Positions 1 through 7,476 of a stretch of 18,259 nt of DNA are shown here, in pieces. The notes below the pieces were generated by a model, which was given only the letters and a program-made list of their open reading frames with translations, was not told the origin of the DNA and did not search any database. The stretch is from Puniceicoccales bacterium (GTDB lineage: Bacteria; Verrucomicrobiota; Verrucomicrobiia; Opitutales; UBA953), in assembly GCA_031279675.1 (NCBI GenBank), contig JAITIB010000093.1, forward strand, positions 1-18,259, read 5' to 3'. The first letter of the stretch is position 1. Each line of letters begins with the position of its first letter. A program made the position numbers and the translations under genes.

Positions 1-242
1 AATAAGCATTGCCAAGAAGCCGAGAAGGAGGCAGGCATTTGGACATGCAAATCGACGGGCAGATCAAAGGCTTCGACGAGCCGGTGCGCCCCGAAACAAG
101 GGGTCTTTTTTCGCGCGGCAACGACGAGTTTTTCAAGGGTCGGCTTGGTGCGCGCGGGTTCGTGGCGCATCGAAAACTTGTCTTGGCAGGAGCTGCTCAT
201 GGCTGTGTAGAGTTTGTAGCGGGAGTTGGATTGGGATTGCAT
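1..242 (-). pseudogene. Degraded N-terminal fragment of an IS transposase (runs off window)
   Basis: On the minus strand an open frame starts at the ATG at 242 and runs off the left edge (80 codons, no stop). The first residues (MQSQSNSRYKLYTAMSSSCQ) resemble the start of transposases whose N-termini read like NSRYKLY.AM. The later part (KLVVAARKKTPCFGAHRLVE, then FDLPVDLH) resembles the motif that normally follows the helix-turn-helix region (R.KTPCFG.KRL). The expected helix-turn-helix of about 60 residues between these blocks is missing, since MRHE runs straight into PARTKPTLEKL. I read this as an internally deleted remnant, not an active gene. The match is from memory of the family, so the exact IS family is not certain. 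The rest of the protein lies outside the window. Confidence 0.4.
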
Positions 243-516
243 ACCTGAGCTTCGCAACGCGGAGCGTCCGACTCCCGCTTTTCCGCACCTAAATCAGGCG
301 GGTGGCTGACCGATTGGGGCTGTCTGTCCGGCTGCTTCAGGTGGTATCGGCGCCACTTGAGGGTTCGTTTGCCCAACACTCTCAGCGAATGAAGTTTCAT
401 GGTCTGGTTTGTGTCCGCGTTCCCGCCACCTCCACATGGGTCAAGATGTCTATGTGCCTTTCCCTTTTTGGAAAAAATCTTTGACCCGCGGACGCCGCAA
501 CGTCCTAACTCCGCCC
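243..516. other. Non-coding stretch between the transposase remnant and the DUF5069 gene
   Basis: No convincing gene is seen here. Open frames exist on both strands but look compositionally random. The minus-strand side next to 243 may include the outer end of the degraded insertion sequence, but no terminal inverted repeat can be defined. The right half contains an imperfect inverted repeat, listed separately. A promoter for the rightward genes would be expected here, but I cannot pick one with confidence. Confidence 0.4.
438..487. repeat. Imperfect inverted repeat upstream of the DUF5069 gene
   Basis: GGGTCAAGAT (438-447) is complementary, with one bulged base, to ATCTTTGACCC (477-487). 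Inside the loop, TTTCC and GGAAA flank a run of pyrimidines and can form a second small stem. The structure sits about 30 bp upstream of the chosen ATG at 517. It could be an operator, a leader hairpin, or a terminator from a decayed gene to the left. The function is unknown. Confidence 0.45.
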
Positions 517-996
517 ATGGATAACGCAATACCGCACCGCCATTCTTGCAGCACTCCCGGAGCCTCCACCAGCGAGGTCTGCCATGATCTTCCCTCGCCC
601 TACATTCCGCACCGTGCGACGGGGTTGTTGCACCTGCCGCGCTTTATCGCAAAAATCCGCAAGCACCTTGCCGGTGAATTGCCTTGCGCCTACCAGCGCA
701 ATTTTTGCAAGGGGTTTGACCGTTTTCTCTGCCTGCATCTCGGAGTGGAGCCCGAGGCGGTCATCGCCGCCGTGCGCGGGGCGAGTGATGGTGCCGATCT
801 GGATGCGCGGCTCCGGGCGTTGTTTCCCGCGGACTTGCGTGTGGCCAAGTGGAACCGTGAGCTGGTCCAAAAGGGCATGAGCGAGATGGGGCGCGAGGCG
901 CTCGCGGAGGCAAAGGAGAAAATGGGCATCGGGACGCGCCATGACCTGCTTTCCTTCGCGGACATGATCGACTTTGACGAGGGCCGCATCCCGTGA
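517..996 (+). CDS. DUF5069 family protein
   Basis: A 159-residue soluble protein of unknown function. The central part reads LHLPRFIAKIRKHLAGELP, then YQRNFCKGFDRFL, and the C-terminus has LLSFADMIDFDEGRIP. These match the DUF5069 pattern as I recall it (a HLPR.IDKIR..LAGKLP motif, a GFD block, and an acidic F.D.ID.DEGR ending). There is no signal peptide or membrane segment. The ATG at 517 is chosen because homology begins soon after it; the frame is open upstream to an ATG at 409, but that part looks non-coding. No Shine-Dalgarno sequence precedes the start. The gene reads toward the efflux adaptor 109 bp downstream, but nothing shows that they work together. Family assignment is fairly firm; function is not known. 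Confidence 0.75.
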   Translation: MDNAIPHRHSCSTPGASTSEVCHDLPSPYIPHRATGLLHLPRFIAKIRKHLAGELPCAYQRNFCKGFDRFLCLHLGVEPEAVIAAVRGASDGADLDARLRALFPADLRVAKWNRELVQKGMSEMGREALAEAKEKMGIGTRHDLLSFADMIDFDEGRIP

Positions 997-1056
997 TCCG
1001 GGCAAGGGACAGGGCGCGGCGGGGATGGGGGCCTTTTCCAAAACAAAACGGGGGGA

Positions 1057-1074
1057 GCCCGCAACAATGCGGGC
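1057..1074. repeat. GC-rich hairpin between the DUF5069 gene and the efflux adaptor
   Basis: GCCCGC (1057-1062) and GCGGGC (1069-1074) form a perfect 6-bp stem around an AACAAT loop. It lies 61 bp after the DUF5069 stop and 31 bp before the adaptor start. No T-tract follows, so it is not a classic intrinsic terminator. It may be a weak terminator or part of the adaptor's leader. Confidence 0.4.
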
Positions 1075-1105
1075 ACCGCTCTGTCTCACCCCGTCGAGTG
1101 TATTC

Positions 1106-2251
1106 ATGAAAAAAACAAGCCGCGCCCGCCTCCTCACCTTTCTCCTCCTCGCCGCAGCCACCGGTGCCGGTGGCGTTTGCCTCTATCGCAACCATGCCCG
1201 GAAAGCCGCCCCTCCGCGGACGCCCCCCGCGCCGGTTGTCGTCCGTGTCACCAAGGTGCAAACAAAGGACGTCCCCGTCTGGCTCTCCGGCATTGGCAAC
1301 GTGCAGGCCTACAACACGGTCACCATCCGCCCGCGCGTCAGCGGCACGCTCGACACTGTCAACTTCACCGAAGGGCAACTCGTCACCCGCGGGGATGTTC
1401 TTGCGCAAATAGACCCGCGCCCCTACCAGGCGGCCCTCACCCAGGCGCGGGCGCGCAAAAAACAAAATGAGGCGCAGCTGGCCAACGCCCAACGGGAACT
1501 TGATCGCATCCGCGGGCTCGTGCGCACCGGCGCCGAGAGCCAGCGCATCCTCGACCAGCAGCAAACACTCATCGCGCAGCTCGGCGCCGATCTGCAAGGC
1601 AACCAGGCGGTCATTGACGCCGCGCAGCTCGATCTGGACTTCACCACCATCCGCACCCCCATCACAGGGCGCGCGGGCATCCGCCAGATAGACGAGGGCA
1701 ACATCGTCACGGCCAATCAGGGCGAGGGGCTCGTCATCATCACGCAAATCCAGCCCATCACCGTCCACTTCTCGCTCTCCCAACGCCATATCGCGCAGCT
1801 GCGCCCGCGCCTGCAACCGGGCGCGCCCCGCCCCGTTGTGCAGGCCATTGGCGAAAACAACGAGGTGCTCGGCACCGGGGAACTCGACCTGATGGACAAT
1901 CAAGTGGACAACGCCACTGGCACTTTCCGCCTCAAGGCAAGGTTCGCGAACGAGGACGAGGCGCTTTACCCGGGCCAATATATCAAGGACGTGCGCGTGC
2001 TGCTGGACACACGCAAGGACGTCCAGGTGATCCCCGCCGCGACAGTGACGAGCGGCATCAACGGCCCCATCGTTTACGTTGCGAAAACGGACAACACCGT
2101 CGAAGTCCGCCCGGTGACGCCGGTGCGCGTCACAAACGAGCAGATCGTCATCATCGAGAAGGGACTCGCCGCCGGCGAAACCGTCGTCGTCGAAGGACAG
2201 CACAAGCTCAAGCCCGGCGCCGCAATCAACCCGTTGACGGAACAAGCCTGA
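1106..2251 (+). CDS. RND-type efflux periplasmic adaptor subunit (HlyD/AcrA/MdtA family)
   Basis: A 381-residue membrane fusion protein that would link an inner-membrane pump to an outer-membrane channel. Residues 1-25 (MKKTSRARLL, then a hydrophobic stretch) form a signal or anchor. Next come the beta-barrel/lipoyl half (SGIGNVQAYNTVTIRPRVSG, then FTEGQLVTRGDVLAQIDP), an alpha-helical hairpin rich in Q, A, R and E at about 112-185, the second lipoyl half (FTTIRTPITGRAGIRQIDEG), and the barrel and membrane-proximal domains, ending near GLAAGETVVVEGQHKLKPGA. This order and length fit MdtA/AcrA. The ATG at 1106 is chosen because it opens the signal segment; the frame is open back to 974 but overlaps the previous gene. 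No RND pump or outer-membrane factor gene lies next to it. It converges on the ABC exporter with 11 bp between stop codons. The substrate cannot be predicted. Confidence 0.9.
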   Translation: MKKTSRARLLTFLLLAAATGAGGVCLYRNHARKAAPPRTPPAPVVVRVTKVQTKDVPVWLSGIGNVQAYNTVTIRPRVSGTLDTVNFTEGQLVTRGDVLAQIDPRPYQAALTQARARKKQNEAQLANAQRELDRIRGLVRTGAESQRILDQQQTLIAQLGADLQGNQAVIDAAQLDLDFTTIRTPITGRAGIRQIDEGNIVTANQGEGLVIITQIQPITVHFSLSQRHIAQLRPRLQPGAPRPVVQAIGENNEVLGTGELDLMDNQVDNATGTFRLKARFANEDEALYPGQYIKDVRVLLDTRKDVQVIPAATVTSGINGPIVYVAKTDNTVEVRPVTPVRVTNEQIVIIEKGLAAGETVVVEGQHKLKPGAAINPLTEQA

Positions 2252-2262
2252 CCGCCACCCCC

Positions 2263-4065
2263 TCAGCCGCCGCCCGGCATCTGGCGCCGGTAAAGCGTCG
2301 CGTAGAGCGGACAGGTCCGCATCAACACGGCGTGCGTGCCATCCGCCACAATGCACCCCTGGTCAAAGACAAGGATGCGCGTCGCCAGCCGGAGTGTGCT
2401 GAAACGGTGCGCGATGATGAACGCCGTCTTTCCCCGGACAAGCTTCTCCAACGCCGCCTGCACCACCGACTCGCTCTCCGCGTCGAGCGCCGATGTCGCC
2501 TCGTCCAAAATCAGGACGGGGGCATTCTTCAAAAATGCCCGCGCAATCGCCACCCGCTGCCGTTGCCCGCCCGAGAGCGCCCCGCCCCGCTCGCCCACCC
2601 GCGCATCCCACCCCAGGGGCATCGCCTCGATGAACTCCCGCGCCCCCGCCTGCTCCGCCGCAAGCACCACGTCCGCGCGCGCCGCGTCCGGACGCCCGAT
2701 CAAAACATTGTTGTAAACCGTGTCGTCGAACAGTACCGGCTCCTGCGAGACCATGGCGATCACCCCGCGCAACGCCGCCTGCGACACCCGGCGCACATCG
2801 ACCCCGTCCATGAAAACACCCCCTGACTGCGGGTCGTAAAACCGCGGCACAAGATTCGCAAACGTGCTCTTGCCCGCCCCGCTGGGCCCCACCAATGCGA
2901 CCACCTCGCCCGCGCGCACGCACACCTCCACGTTGCGCAACACCGGCTTGCGCCCGTAGGCAAACGTCACGCCCTCAAAACGCACTTCCCCGCGCACCCT
3001 CTCCAACGCCACCGGCTGGGCCGGATCCGCCACCTCGACCGGCGCGTGCAACACCTCCTCGATGCGCGCCAGCCCCGCCAGCCCCGCCTTCACACGATTG
3101 TGAATCCCCCCCAGCCGTTTCACCGGCTCGTAGGAAAAATACAACGCCCCCACCAGCGCCACCACGGTTTCCTGCGAAATCCCCGCCGCGGCCGCCTGGT
3201 AAATCGCCACCGCGATGCTGCACGCGCTCACAAACTCAATCAGCGGCGAAAGCATTTTCTCATACTTCACCACCTTCATCTGCGAGCGCAGCAACGCCCG
3301 CACCACGTCCCCGAAGCGCCGCCGCTCGCGCTCCTCAAGATTGTAGGAGCGAATCTCCCCCGGCGAATGCAGGTTCTCCACAAGCACCGCGGACAGCGTC
3401 CCCGTTTGCTCCAGCATCTGGCGCGACCGCCGGGCCAGCTTCCTCCCCAGATAGCGTATCGGAAGCACCACCAGCGGCACCGCCGCCAGCGACAGCAAAA
3501 AGCGCTCCATCCCCGGCTGGCGCAAACACTCGTAAACAATGAACGCCACCGCGCCCAGCATCGTGAAAGGCTGGATCAAAAGATCGTTGGAGACATCCAC
3601 CACAACCATCTTCACATGGTTCGTGTCGCCCACGATCCGGCTGATCAGGTCCCCCGCCGTGTGGCGCTTGAAAAACGCCAGGTGCAACGCCTGCAAACGC
3701 GCAAACACCATCACGCGCACCCCCTCCAGCACGCGCAACCCGACGAAATTAAGCAGGTATGTGTTCCCAAACTGCGCCGCCGCCCGCACCGCAAACACCA
3801 CCGGCAGCAACGCAACGGCAAACACCAGCGCATGTTCCGCCGGCACCACCCACGGCTCCCAGTCCAGCCCCGCCAACCCACGCCAATCCCGCACAAGCAC
3901 AATCCCCCGCCCCTCGCCGCCAAACACCACGGGCAACACCTTGCTCACCAGGAACGGCATCCCAAACCCGCTGGCAATGCCGTAGATGGCGCCACACAAA
4001 ACGGCGCCGGCAAAATGGCCCCACACAGGCCGCAAACACGCATAATAGGGGAGAAATTTTTTCAC
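2263..4065 (-). CDS. ABC exporter, fused permease and ATPase (MsbA-like)
   Basis: A 600-residue half-transporter with an N-terminal six-helix exporter domain (about 15-300) and a C-terminal ATPase. The ATPase shows Walker A GPSGAGKST near 392, signature LSGGQRQRVAIARAF near 495, Walker B VLILDEATSALD near 514 and the switch histidine in AFIIAHRFSTL near 545. A homodimer would flip or export a lipid or other hydrophobic substrate across the inner membrane. MsbA-type lipid A flipping is plausible for a Gram-negative cell but not shown. The start is set at the GTG at 4065 (VKKFLPYY); another GTG at 4074 is possible. The frame stays open 597 bp further upstream, antisense to mutL, but that part has no transporter character. 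It is divergent from mutL and convergent with the adaptor. Confidence 0.9.
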   Translation of the reverse strand: MKKFLPYYACLRPVWGHFAGAVLCGAIYGIASGFGMPFLVSKVLPVVFGGEGRGIVLVRDWRGLAGLDWEPWVVPAEHALVFAVALLPVVFAVRAAAQFGNTYLLNFVGLRVLEGVRVMVFARLQALHLAFFKRHTAGDLISRIVGDTNHVKMVVVDVSNDLLIQPFTMLGAVAFIVYECLRQPGMERFLLSLAAVPLVVLPIRYLGRKLARRSRQMLEQTGTLSAVLVENLHSPGEIRSYNLEERERRRFGDVVRALLRSQMKVVKYEKMLSPLIEFVSACSIAVAIYQAAAAGISQETVVALVGALYFSYEPVKRLGGIHNRVKAGLAGLARIEEVLHAPVEVADPAQPVALERVRGEVRFEGVTFAYGRKPVLRNVEVCVRAGEVVALVGPSGAGKSTFANLVPRFYDPQSGGVFMDGVDVRRVSQAALRGVIAMVSQEPVLFDDTVYNNVLIGRPDAARADVVLAAEQAGAREFIEAMPLGWDARVGERGGALSGGQRQRVAIARAFLKNAPVLILDEATSALDAESESVVQAALEKLVRGKTAFIIAHRFSTLRLATRILVFDQGCIVADGTHAVLMRTCPLYATLYRRQMPGGG

Positions 4066-4085
4066 TTCGCCCACGACTAACCGCG

Positions 4086-4099
4086 AACCCCCGGGGGTT
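4086..4099. promoter_or_regulatory. Perfect 14-bp palindrome in the divergent ABC exporter/mutL intergenic region
   Basis: AACCCCCGGGGGTT is self-complementary over all 14 bases. It lies 20 bp upstream of the ABC exporter start and 117 bp upstream of the mutL start, inside the only shared promoter region for the two genes. A second, shorter CCCCGGGG lies near 4156-4163. The position suggests an operator, but no regulator is known here. In a GC-rich genome a C5G5 core can also arise by chance. Confidence 0.4.
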
Positions 4100-4216
4100 A
4101 AAAGAACGAAGTGCGCCCGCGCCCTCCCCCACCGGAGGCGGGCACGGACAGCCCCGGGGGCGATTCCCCACAGATTCATTTGCCAGGATGGACGGGGAAC
4201 GCCATGCCCTGTGCCC

Positions 4217-6064
4217 ATGCCGGAAATCCGAGTTTTGCCAGAGACAGTCGCCAACCAAATCGCCGCGGGCGAGGTGGTCGAGCGGCCCGCGTCCGTCGTC
4301 AAGGAACTCCTCGAAAACAGTCTCGACGCGGGCGCCACGCGGATCGGCATCGAGTTCCGGCACGGAGGCAAGGCACTCATCGCCGTCGAGGATGACGGTT
4401 GCGGGATGACACCCGACCAGGCGCTCATGGCGCTGGAGATGCACGCCACCAGCAAAATCCGCAATGCCGGCGACCTTGATGAAATCCGCACATTCGGCTT
4501 TCGCGGCGAAGCGGTGCCGTCCATCGCCAGCGTGTCGCGATTCACCCTGCGCACGCGCACCGCCGAGGCGCTCGGCGGCACCGAGCTTGTGATCAACGCG
4601 GGGAAACTCGTCCACCAGAAACAAACCGGGATGGCGCCGGGAACACGCATCGAGGTGGCCAACCTTTTTCACCCCGTTCCCGCGCGGCTGAAGTTTCTCA
4701 AGTCGCAAAACACCGAGTCCGCGCACATCACGCGCCTTGTCCGGCTTTACGCGGTGGCGCACCCCGGCGTCGGATTCCGGCTTATCGAGGACGGGCAGGA
4801 GGTTTTCCGATCGCCCGCCGACGCCACCTTGCATGAGCGCGTGAGGGAAATCTGGGGGGCGGCCTTCGCCGCCGACCTCGCGCCACTTGAGCCCGCCGAA
4901 GCCTCCGGAATGCGCCTCCAGGGGCTTCTCGGCAAGGCGGGCGCGAGCCGGGCCACCCGGCAGGAAATGGTAACCATCGTCAACGGACGCCCTGTGGACA
5001 GCCGCGTGCTTGCCTACGCGCTCACGGAGAGCTACCACACCTTGCTCCCAAGGGGACGCTATCCGCTCGCCTTTTTGCTCATCGACATCGAACCGCACTG
5101 GGTTGACGTGAACGTGCATCCCACAAAACGCGAAGTCCGTTTTCGTGACGAAGGCCGGGTCCGCCAGTTCGTCATCACAACCGTCCTCAGGCACCACAAC
5201 CTCGCGCCCGCCCCTCCAACGCCACCCGAACCGGAGCGGTTGCCAGACATGCCTGCGCACACAGGCATTGAAGCCGGCGCAAGCATGGAACCCGCGCCCG
5301 ACGCCACCGCCGGTGGTGTTGACGCAACCACACCGCCCGCGCCGACGCCACCCGAGCCTGGACCGGGGGAACCCTCGGCAAGAGCGCAAGCACCCCGCAT
5401 TTCGCCAATGCCGCCAGCGGTGGCTTCACCCGCGACACCGCCCGCGGGCGCCTACCGTTTTGACTGGCGGCTCGCCGGGCGGCTCACGCACAACCTTGCC
5501 CTGTTTGAAACACCTGCCGGCGCCCTCGTCATCCTTGGTCTTCGCGCCGCCGCGGCGCGCATCTGGTACGAGCGGGTTTTGCAACGCGTGCAAAACGGAC
5601 AGGACGAACCCGGGGCGATGCCCGCCGCCACGTTCTCGCAGCAACTCCTTCTGGCAATCCCGATGGAGCTCGACCCCATCGTCGCGAGCACGCTGCGCGA
5701 ACGCCAGGCGCTGCTGCAACAAGTCGGATTTCACGTCGAGGAATTCGGGCGCAACTTTTTCCGCATACAAGCCACGCCCGACTGGCTCCCGTCCGCGATG
5801 CCACCCGAGGAAACACTGCGCGACATGCTCGCCCAACTCACCCATCGCCCGGGCGACCTCCACCCCGCGCACCCCGCGCGCGAGCTCCTTGCCAAGATTG
5901 CCGCCGAGCACGCCGCCGCCGGCGCCATCCCCGCCGACCCCGAATACGCCATCTCCACGGCGCGCGAACTCTTCCACTGCCGCCAGCCCACCGTCTGCCC
6001 GCGAGGGAAACCGGTATTCACCGAGCTCACCCGTTCGGAGCTCGCACGCCGCCTCGGGCTTTGA
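4217..6064 (+). CDS. mutL: DNA mismatch repair protein MutL
   Basis: A 615-residue MutL, the dimeric ATPase that couples MutS mismatch recognition to strand removal. The N-terminal GHKL ATPase shows ANQIAAGEVVERPASVVKEL, ELLENSLDAGAT (catalytic E30, N34), DDGCGM (59-64), TSK (78-80) and GFRGEAVPSIASVS (94-107). VNVHPTKREVRF closes the transducer domain. A proline-rich linker covers about 330-408. The C-terminal dimerisation domain (from YRFDWRLAGRLTHN) contains QQLLLAIPMEL near 474, which resembles the clamp-binding motif of MutL proteins. The endonuclease motif DQHA..E....E is not conserved: the matching place reads GLRAAAARIWYERVL (about 439-453). The late zinc-site motif is CPRGKPV instead of CPHGRPT. 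ATG 4217 is preferred over GTG 4211, since MPEIRVLPE is the normal family start. The nucleotidyltransferase gene begins 12 bp downstream. Confidence 0.95.
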   Translation: MPEIRVLPETVANQIAAGEVVERPASVVKELLENSLDAGATRIGIEFRHGGKALIAVEDDGCGMTPDQALMALEMHATSKIRNAGDLDEIRTFGFRGEAVPSIASVSRFTLRTRTAEALGGTELVINAGKLVHQKQTGMAPGTRIEVANLFHPVPARLKFLKSQNTESAHITRLVRLYAVAHPGVGFRLIEDGQEVFRSPADATLHERVREIWGAAFAADLAPLEPAEASGMRLQGLLGKAGASRATRQEMVTIVNGRPVDSRVLAYALTESYHTLLPRGRYPLAFLLIDIEPHWVDVNVHPTKREVRFRDEGRVRQFVITTVLRHHNLAPAPPTPPEPERLPDMPAHTGIEAGASMEPAPDATAGGVDATTPPAPTPPEPGPGEPSARAQAPRISPMPPAVASPATPPAGAYRFDWRLAGRLTHNLALFETPAGALVILGLRAAAARIWYERVLQRVQNGQDEPGAMPAATFSQQLLLAIPMELDPIVASTLRERQALLQQVGFHVEEFGRNFFRIQATPDWLPSAMPPEETLRDMLAQLTHRPGDLHPAHPARELLAKIAAEHAAAGAIPADPEYAISTARELFHCRQPTVCPRGKPVFTELTRSELARRLGL

Positions 6065-6076
6065 ACTTTCACTGCC

Positions 6077-7468
6077 GTGACAACAGAAAAACGCCCGAAT
6101 CTCATTCCGCTCGACGGCGAACTCAAGCCCGCCAGAGCAATCATCCGCACCATCATCAACGCAGGTGGCCGCCCGCTCTTTGTCGGCGGTTGCGTCCGCG
6201 ACGCCCTCCTCGGACTCCCTTCCAAGGATTTGGACATCGAGGTTCACGGACTGCCCGCCGAGACACTCAAACGGGCGTTGCGGGCAAGACACGACCTGAT
6301 CTCCGTCGGGCAATCGTTTGGCGTCTTCAAGCTCCTCAAGCTCCCCATCGACATAAGCCTCCCGCGCCGCGAGATGAAAACGGGCGCCGGGCACCGCGGC
6401 TTTGCCATCTGGGGGGATCCGCGCATGGGCATCCCCGAGGCCGCGGCACGCCGCGACTTTACAATCAACGCACTCTACTGGGATCCCGCGAACGACGCGC
6501 TTCTCGACCCGCACAACGGCTTGGATGACCTGCGGAAACGCGTCCTCCGGCATACCTCGCCCGCGTTCGCCGAGGATCCCCTGCGCGTCCTGCGCGCGAT
6601 GCAATTCATCGCCCGTTACCAGCTCGTGGCCGCCCCCGAAACCATCGCCCTCTGCCGGCGGATCGAGCCCGAGGGGCTGCCCGCCGAGCGCATTTTTGAG
6701 GAATGGACGAAGCTGCTCCTCAAGGGGGAACAGCCCTCTCTCGGCCTTCATTTTCTAAACGCCACCGGATGGCTCCGCCACTATCCCGAACTGCACGCGC
6801 TCGCCGGCTGCCCCCAAGATCCGCAGTGGCATCCCGAGGGCGATGTCTGGGAGCACACGCTGCACTGTCTCGACGCGTTCGCACAGCATCGCGAGGGTGA
6901 CAAATGGGAGGACCTCGTCGTTGGCCTGGCCGTGCTCTGCCACGATTTTGGGAAACCCGCCACCACGCGGCTTGGGGAGGACGGGCGCTGGCACGCCTAC
7001 GGGCACGAGGCGGCGGGCGGGCCGCCGACGCGCGCATTCCTCCAGCGCATGACGCGGCACAAGGAACTGATCGAGTCCGTGGTGCCGCTGGTGGAATGCC
7101 ACATGCGCCCGCTCGAGCTCCACAGGGCGAAAGCGGGGGACGCGGCCATCCAGCGCCTTGCCCAACACGTCACGCGCATCGACAGGCTCGTGCGCGTGGA
7201 CGCCGCGGACCAGCGAGGGCGCCCGCCGCGAGACCCGGGCGAGCTTCCCCATGGGAAATGGTTGCTGGAGCGCGCCACCGCCCTGTCCATAAAGGCGTCC
7301 GCCCCAAAGCCAATCCTGAGGGGCCGCGACCTGATCCAACTGGGGCTGGCACCGGGGCGCGAGTTTCGCGCAATACTTTCCGAGGCGTTTGAGGCGCAGC
7401 TGGACGGGGCGTTTTCCGACGCCACCGGGGCCGTCGCCTGGGCACGGAACCGCGTGAACAAACGCTGA
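6077..7468 (+). CDS. CCA tRNA nucleotidyltransferase / poly(A) polymerase family protein with HD domain
   Basis: A 463-residue class II nucleotidyltransferase. It would either add or repair the CCA end of tRNAs or add poly(A) tails. The head shows VGGCVRDALLG (36-46), the metal-binding pair in KDLDIEV (D51, D53) and the signature ARRDFTINALYWDP. EDPLRVLRAMQFIARY marks the neck region that binds the nucleotide and RNA. A C-terminal HD phosphohydrolase domain is shown by CHDFGKP (H289, D290) and by upstream WHPEGDVWEHTLHCLD, like the E. coli Cca HD domain. The start is a GTG at 6077 (VTTEKRPNLIPLDG), 12 bp after mutL, so co-transcription with mutL is likely. CCA addition and polyadenylation enzymes cannot be separated from motifs alone here, so no gene symbol is given. 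It converges on the phosphomutase gene with 8 bp between stop codons. Confidence 0.88.
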   Translation: MTTEKRPNLIPLDGELKPARAIIRTIINAGGRPLFVGGCVRDALLGLPSKDLDIEVHGLPAETLKRALRARHDLISVGQSFGVFKLLKLPIDISLPRREMKTGAGHRGFAIWGDPRMGIPEAAARRDFTINALYWDPANDALLDPHNGLDDLRKRVLRHTSPAFAEDPLRVLRAMQFIARYQLVAAPETIALCRRIEPEGLPAERIFEEWTKLLLKGEQPSLGLHFLNATGWLRHYPELHALAGCPQDPQWHPEGDVWEHTLHCLDAFAQHREGDKWEDLVVGLAVLCHDFGKPATTRLGEDGRWHAYGHEAAGGPPTRAFLQRMTRHKELIESVVPLVECHMRPLELHRAKAGDAAIQRLAQHVTRIDRLVRVDAADQRGRPPRDPGELPHGKWLLERATALSIKASAPKPILRGRDLIQLGLAPGREFRAILSEAFEAQLDGAFSDATGAVAWARNRVNKR

Positions 7469-7476
7469 GGCCCACG

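Noticed and set aside
761..2356. 531-residue minus-strand open frame across the DUF5069 and adaptor genes
   Set aside because: It is fully antisense to two recognisable genes and has no family motifs. Long antisense frames are expected in GC-rich DNA.
4066..4662. N-terminal extension of the ABC exporter to an ATG at 4662
   Set aside because: The extra 199 codons are antisense to mutL and lack any membrane-helix or transporter motif; the exporter domain begins at VKKFLPYY.
3749..5389. 546-residue minus-strand open frame across mutL and the ABC exporter start
   Set aside because: It overlaps clear mutL motifs and has no domain character; composition shadow.
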